A stretch of 64,000 nt of DNA from Arthrobacter terrae (GTDB lineage: Bacteria > Actinomycetota > Actinomycetes > Actinomycetales > Micrococcaceae), in NCBI RefSeq assembly GCF_015708085.1, contig NZ_JADNYM010000002.1, forward strand, positions 62,001 through 126,000. The letters run 5' to 3'. The notes under the pieces were generated by a model. The model searched no databases. It worked only from the letters and a program-made list of their open reading frames with translations, and was not told where the DNA came from. Of this stretch, positions 60,532 through 64,000 are shown in pieces. A program made the position numbers and the translations under genes. The first letter of the stretch is position 1, and each line of letters starts with the position of its first letter.

Positions 60532-61854
60532 ATGTCATCGATTGAAGAGCGGTTCGCTGCCGGCGCCAACCGGCCCGGTCTGGACCGCCGTACGCTGCTC
60601 AAGACCTTGGGAGTGGGCGCCGTTGGGCTGGCCGGCATTCCCCTGCTCTCCGCATGCACCGGAGGCAGCGCACCCGGTGCCTCCGCCACCGCCTCGAAAT
60701 CACTGAGCTTCGGTTCCGGCTCCTCCGATGAAGTCCCCAAGGCCGGGTATAAGGCGGTTACGGATGCCTTCACCAAGAAGTCAGGCATCACGGTCAACAC
60801 CAACGTGGTTCCGCACAACGATTTCCAGAACAAAATCAACACCTACCTGCAGGGCAGCCCGGACGACGCATTCACCTGGTTCGCCGGCTATCGGATGCAG
60901 TACTACGCCGGAAAAGGACTACTCACCCCCGTGGACGATGTTTGGGAAAAGATCGGCCCGAACTTCTCCGACGCTATGAAGAAGGCCTCCACGGGACCCG
61001 ACGGCAAGAAATACTTTGTGCCGAACTACAACTACCCTTGGGGCTTCTTCTACCGCAAGAGCTTTTGGGCCGAGAAGGGCTACGAAGTTCCGACCACGTT
61101 TGACGCCCTCACGTCCCTCAGCGCCAAGATGCAAACCGACGGCATCATCCCGATCGAGTTTGCAGACAAGGACGGTTGGCCGGCGTTCGGCACTTTCGAC
61201 TACATCAATATGCGCCTCAACGGCTACCAGTTCCACATGGACCTCACCGCCCACAAGGAGTCCTGGGACCAGAAGAAAGTCAGCGATGTCTTCGATACCT
61301 GGAAGGCACTGCTGCCATATCAGAACCCGGGCGCGCTGGGAATGACCTGGCAGGACTCGGCGAAGTCCTTGGGGGACAAGAAATCCGGGATGTATCTGCT
61401 CGGCTCGTTCGTCACCCAGCAGTTCACCGATCCGGCGCTGCTGGCGGACATTGATTTCTTCCCGTTCCCTGAAATTGCCATGGAAGGAATGGACGCCGTA
61501 GAGGCACCGATTGATGGCTTGCTGCTATCGAAGAAGGGCGGCCAGAATCAGGCAGCCCACGACTTCCTGGCCTTCATGGGCACAGCCGAAGGACAGGACG
61601 CGTACGCCTCCAAGGACCCATCGAACATCGCCACTGCAAAGGGCGCTGACCAGTCCAACTTCAGTCCGCTGAATAAAAAGTGTGCGGATGTGATTGCCGG
61701 CGCTAAGAGCATCAGCCAGTTCTTTGACCGGGATGCGCTCCCCGCCATGGCGAACAACGTGATGTTGCCGGCACTGCAGGGATTCATTAAGGACGGCTCG
61801 ATCGACGTTAAAAACCTCGAGGCCCAGGCGAAGACGCTGTACGCCGCGCAATAA
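60532..61854 (+). CDS. carbohydrate ABC transporter substrate-binding lipoprotein
   Basis: A 440-residue extracytoplasmic solute-binding protein of the sugar family (type 1). The N-terminus RPGLDRRTLLKTLGVGAVGLAGIPLLSAC has a twin-arginine pair and a lipobox LSAC with lipidated Cys42. The mature domain shows the family blocks NTYLQGSPDDAFTWFAG, YPWGFFYRKSFW and FPFPEI. The sugar is unknown. ATG at 60532 after AGGGAG; the open frame upstream is promoter. It heads an operon with two permeases. Confidence 0.93.
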   Translation: MSSIEERFAAGANRPGLDRRTLLKTLGVGAVGLAGIPLLSACTGGSAPGASATASKSLSFGSGSSDEVPKAGYKAVTDAFTKKSGITVNTNVVPHNDFQNKINTYLQGSPDDAFTWFAGYRMQYYAGKGLLTPVDDVWEKIGPNFSDAMKKASTGPDGKKYFVPNYNYPWGFFYRKSFWAEKGYEVPTTFDALTSLSAKMQTDGIIPIEFADKDGWPAFGTFDYINMRLNGYQFHMDLTAHKESWDQKKVSDVFDTWKALLPYQNPGALGMTWQDSAKSLGDKKSGMYLLGSFVTQQFTDPALLADIDFFPFPEIAMEGMDAVEAPIDGLLLSKKGGQNQAAHDFLAFMGTAEGQDAYASKDPSNIATAKGADQSNFSPLNKKCADVIAGAKSISQFFDRDALPAMANNVMLPALQGFIKDGSIDVKNLEAQAKTLYAAQ

Positions 61855-61951
61855 CTGCCGCGCGGCTCCGCCCCGGACCTCGTTGGTCCATATCAGTCGG
61901 GGCAGGCTCACCAGGGTCTGCCCCGACGTTCGATCAGAAAAAGAGTTTGTC

Positions 61952-62911
61952 ATGACCACCGGAATGGAATCACCGATCGGCATTACCGGCGCAAAAGGGG
62001 ATGCCCGTCCCCGCAAAAGGCGCCGAATACGGCTCCTCTCCCGCACCGACAAGATCGTGCTCAGTGTCATGGTCGGGATACCCACCCTGATCCAGCTGGT
62101 ACTGATCTGGATCCCAACGGTGCTCTCGATCGGGCTGTCCTTCGTCCGCTGGAACGGCTTGGACCTCTCAGACATCAAAGCTGCCGGTGTATCCAATTAC
62201 AGCTACGTCTTCAAGGACTATCCGCCGTTCTGGCCGGCGGTGCAGCACAATGTGCTCTGGCTGGTTTTCCTGGCCGTTATAGCGACCCCGTTGGGGCTGC
62301 TGCTGGCGGTACTGCTGGACCAGAACATCCGCGGTTCAAAGATCTATCAGAGCATCTTCTTCATTCCCGTGATGCTTTCGCTGGCCTTGATCGGGATTAT
62401 CTGGCAGCTGTTTTACCAGAAGGACAACGGCTTACTGAACTTCCTGCTCGGTACCGCCGGCACCCCGCAGGCCGTGGACTGGTTCGGCGACTCGGATGTG
62501 AACATCTGGGCCGCCCTGATCGCAGCGACCTGGCGACATGCCGGATACGTGATGATTCTGTATTTGGCCGGCCTCAAGGGCGTGGACGCCTCGCTGAAGG
62601 AAGCGGCATCCCTGGATGGCGCGAACGCGTACCAGACTTTCTTCCGAATCGTCTTCCCCGCCATGCGTCCTATCAACATAGTCATCGTGGTGATCACGAT
62701 CATCGAATCCCTGCGTGCGTTCGATATTGTCTACGTGATCAACCGCGGCACCAACGGACTGGAGCTGATCAGTGCGCTCGTCATCCAGAATCTGGTCGGT
62801 GAAGGGCAAGTGATAGGCGTCGGTTCCGCACTGGCAGTAATTTTGCTGGTCATTTCCCTCGTCCCGATCGTCTTCTACTTGTCCCGCGCCTTCGGGAAGG
62901 AAAAAGTCTAA
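61952..62911 (+). CDS. carbohydrate ABC transporter permease (MalF-like)
   Basis: A 319-residue membrane permease with six helices and the EAA loop EAASLDGANAYQTFFRIVFPAMRP that docks the ATPase. The basic N-terminus (PRKRRRIRLLSRTDK) is cytoplasmic. ATG at 61952 with only a weak AAAGAG. Its stop shares a base with the next start (TAATG). Confidence 0.93.
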   Translation: MTTGMESPIGITGAKGDARPRKRRRIRLLSRTDKIVLSVMVGIPTLIQLVLIWIPTVLSIGLSFVRWNGLDLSDIKAAGVSNYSYVFKDYPPFWPAVQHNVLWLVFLAVIATPLGLLLAVLLDQNIRGSKIYQSIFFIPVMLSLALIGIIWQLFYQKDNGLLNFLLGTAGTPQAVDWFGDSDVNIWAALIAATWRHAGYVMILYLAGLKGVDASLKEAASLDGANAYQTFFRIVFPAMRPINIVIVVITIIESLRAFDIVYVINRGTNGLELISALVIQNLVGEGQVIGVGSALAVILLVISLVPIVFYLSRAFGKEKV

Positions 62912-63825
62912 TGAGCTCAGCAGTCGCATCCCGAACCCGCCCATCCGCCCAGGACGTACAGAAGCCTCGGAGACATAAAAAGCGCCACTACGGTACCCAC
63001 ATCTTCCTCATCGTGATGGCCGTCATGTGGTTGATTCCGCTGCTTTGGTCACTCTTCACCGCCTTGCGCCCCAAGGCGGACACGGACAAATACGGTTACT
63101 TCAGCCTCGGCGGGGCATTTAACTTTGACAACTTTGTCCAAGCCTGGACGCAGGGCGGATTCCCAAAGTACTTTATGAACTCGCTGATTATTACCGTTCC
63201 GACGATCATTCTGGTTCTGCTGTTCTCCTCGATGATGGCTTTCGCGGTCAGCCGGGTGACCTGGAAGTTCAACATCACACTGCTGATCATGTTCACCGCC
63301 GGAAACCTTCTGCCGCCGCAGGTCCTTGCGGCACCACTGTTCAGCATGTTCAAGCACTTCAACCTGCCCTACGCCATCAGCGACTCGGGCAACCTGCTCA
63401 ACACCTACTTCAGCGTCATCCTCGTCAACACCGCCTTCCAGACCGGCTTTTGCACCTTCGTGCTCTCCAACTACATGAAGGCTCTCTCCGCGGACCTGAC
63501 CGAGGCCGCACTGGTGGACGGTGCGGGCATCTGGCGCCAGTACTGGAACATTATTCTGCCGCTCTGCAGGCCGGCCATCGCCGCGCTGGCAACGCTGGAA
63601 CTGATTTTTATCTACAATGACTTCTTCTGGCCACTGCTCTTCATTCAAAGCGGCGACCGGCTTCCGGTCACTACCGCCATTAACAACCTGCAGGGCACCT
63701 TTCTCTCCGACTACAACCTGCTGGCCGCCGGAGCAACGATCACCGTGATCCCCACGTTGATCGTGTACCTGCTGCTGCAGCGCCACTTCGTGGCCGGCTT
63801 GACCCTCGGCTCAAGCAAGGGATAG
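62911..63825 (+). CDS. carbohydrate ABC transporter permease (MalG-like)
   Basis: A 304-residue permease with six helices and the EAA loop EAALVDGAGIWRQYWNIILPLCRP. The long loop with KADTDKYGYFSLGGAFNFDNF is extracytoplasmic, as in the MalG family. Coupled to the previous gene by TAATG. No ATP-binding subunit gene is seen in the remaining 175 bp, so a shared MsiK-type ATPase is likely. Confidence 0.93.
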   Translation: MSSAVASRTRPSAQDVQKPRRHKKRHYGTHIFLIVMAVMWLIPLLWSLFTALRPKADTDKYGYFSLGGAFNFDNFVQAWTQGGFPKYFMNSLIITVPTIILVLLFSSMMAFAVSRVTWKFNITLLIMFTAGNLLPPQVLAAPLFSMFKHFNLPYAISDSGNLLNTYFSVILVNTAFQTGFCTFVLSNYMKALSADLTEAALVDGAGIWRQYWNIILPLCRPAIAALATLELIFIYNDFFWPLLFIQSGDRLPVTTAINNLQGTFLSDYNLLAAGATITVIPTLIVYLLLQRHFVAGLTLGSSKG

Positions 63826-63915
63826 TCCGGGCAATGCGAGCGCAGCAACCGGAGCCGCCGTCGTCATCCGCCTTTTGACCACCAGCCTTGAATCAACAAC
63901 AGTGAGGAAGCTAAG

Positions 63916-64000
63916 ATGCTCGCCGACGCCCGACGCTCCGCGATAACCGCCACTGTTGCCCGCGAGGGCGTGGTGCGGGTGGCGGATCTGGCCGGCATGT
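63916..64000 (+). CDS. DeoR/GlpR family regulator, N-terminal fragment (cut by window edge)
   Basis: The first 28 codons read MLADARRSAITATVAREG then VVRVADLAGM, the start of a DeoR-type winged helix. GAGGAAG lies about seven bases before the ATG. Position 90 bp after the sugar transporter genes, and the direct-repeat operator in front of them, suggest it represses that operon. Confidence 0.8.
   Translation, partial: MLADARRSAITATVAREGVVRVADLAGM

Overview
This 64 kb window is chromosomal DNA of a GC-rich actinobacterium, most likely Micrococcaceae (Arthrobacter sensu lato). The evidence is the menaquinone genes menB-menE-menA, the ResB/CcsB/CcdA cytochrome c maturation set, Rex, an AcuC-type deacetylase, the tiny ribosomal protein bS22 beside a Rv0500A-like HTH gene, a Flp/Tad pilus locus with an actinobacterial DUF4244 pilin, and many leaderless genes. 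From memory, the gene order partly recalls two Mycobacterium tuberculosis blocks (about Rv0496-Rv0548 and about Rv3646-Rv3674). I see no rRNA, tRNA, insertion sequence, prophage or CRISPR array.

Layout. 1-11.8 kb: phenylacetate catabolism (PaaZ; thiolase, crotonase and 3-hydroxyacyl-CoA dehydrogenase operon), with a ketosynthase/acyl-CoA ligase pair, the tail of a TetR regulator, a proline iminopeptidase and a YdiI/MenI-like thioesterase. PaaZ and the thiolase operon share a near-identical upstream operator. 11.9-17.9 kb: ABC-F ATPase and menB-menE-menA. 18-23.5 kb: a decayed AbiEi/DUF559-type gene, then tlpA-ccdA-resB-ccsB and a histidine phosphatase. 23.6-28.4 kb: YceI, two small membrane proteins, rex, a glutaredoxin-like gene, a HAD phosphatase, bS22 and an HTH gene. 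28.5-31.3 kb: DAHP synthase with an aromatic-rich leader peptide, and glutamate dehydrogenase. 31.4-38.9 kb: an ArsR regulator, acuC, a Ktr/Trk potassium system, a glucose-dehydrogenase-like MDR enzyme, proC and ppx. 39-47.5 kb: topA, a methyltransferase, trhO and a DEAH helicase. 47.6-52.8 kb: Tad pilus genes. 53-60.3 kb: an orphan family A DNA polymerase, Nudix, nth, an Ala-rich membrane protein and acs. 60.4-64 kb: a sugar ABC importer (binding protein and two permeases, no ATPase) followed by the start of a DeoR regulator.

The most notable finding is upstream of the DAHP synthase gene. A 19-codon leader ORF reads MTNRWYAYFSLALEEPASN, with Trp-Tyr-Ala-Tyr-Phe codons in a cluster, and is followed by mutually exclusive hairpins. 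This is a strong candidate for ribosome-mediated attenuation by aromatic amino acids. A second pattern is that many genes lack a Shine-Dalgarno sequence and have a -10-like hexamer exactly 6 nt before ATG or GTG, implying leaderless transcripts. A third is the number of short tandem arrays (10 to 33 bp units), several placed directly after a stop codon, inside a coding N-terminus, or across a promoter.
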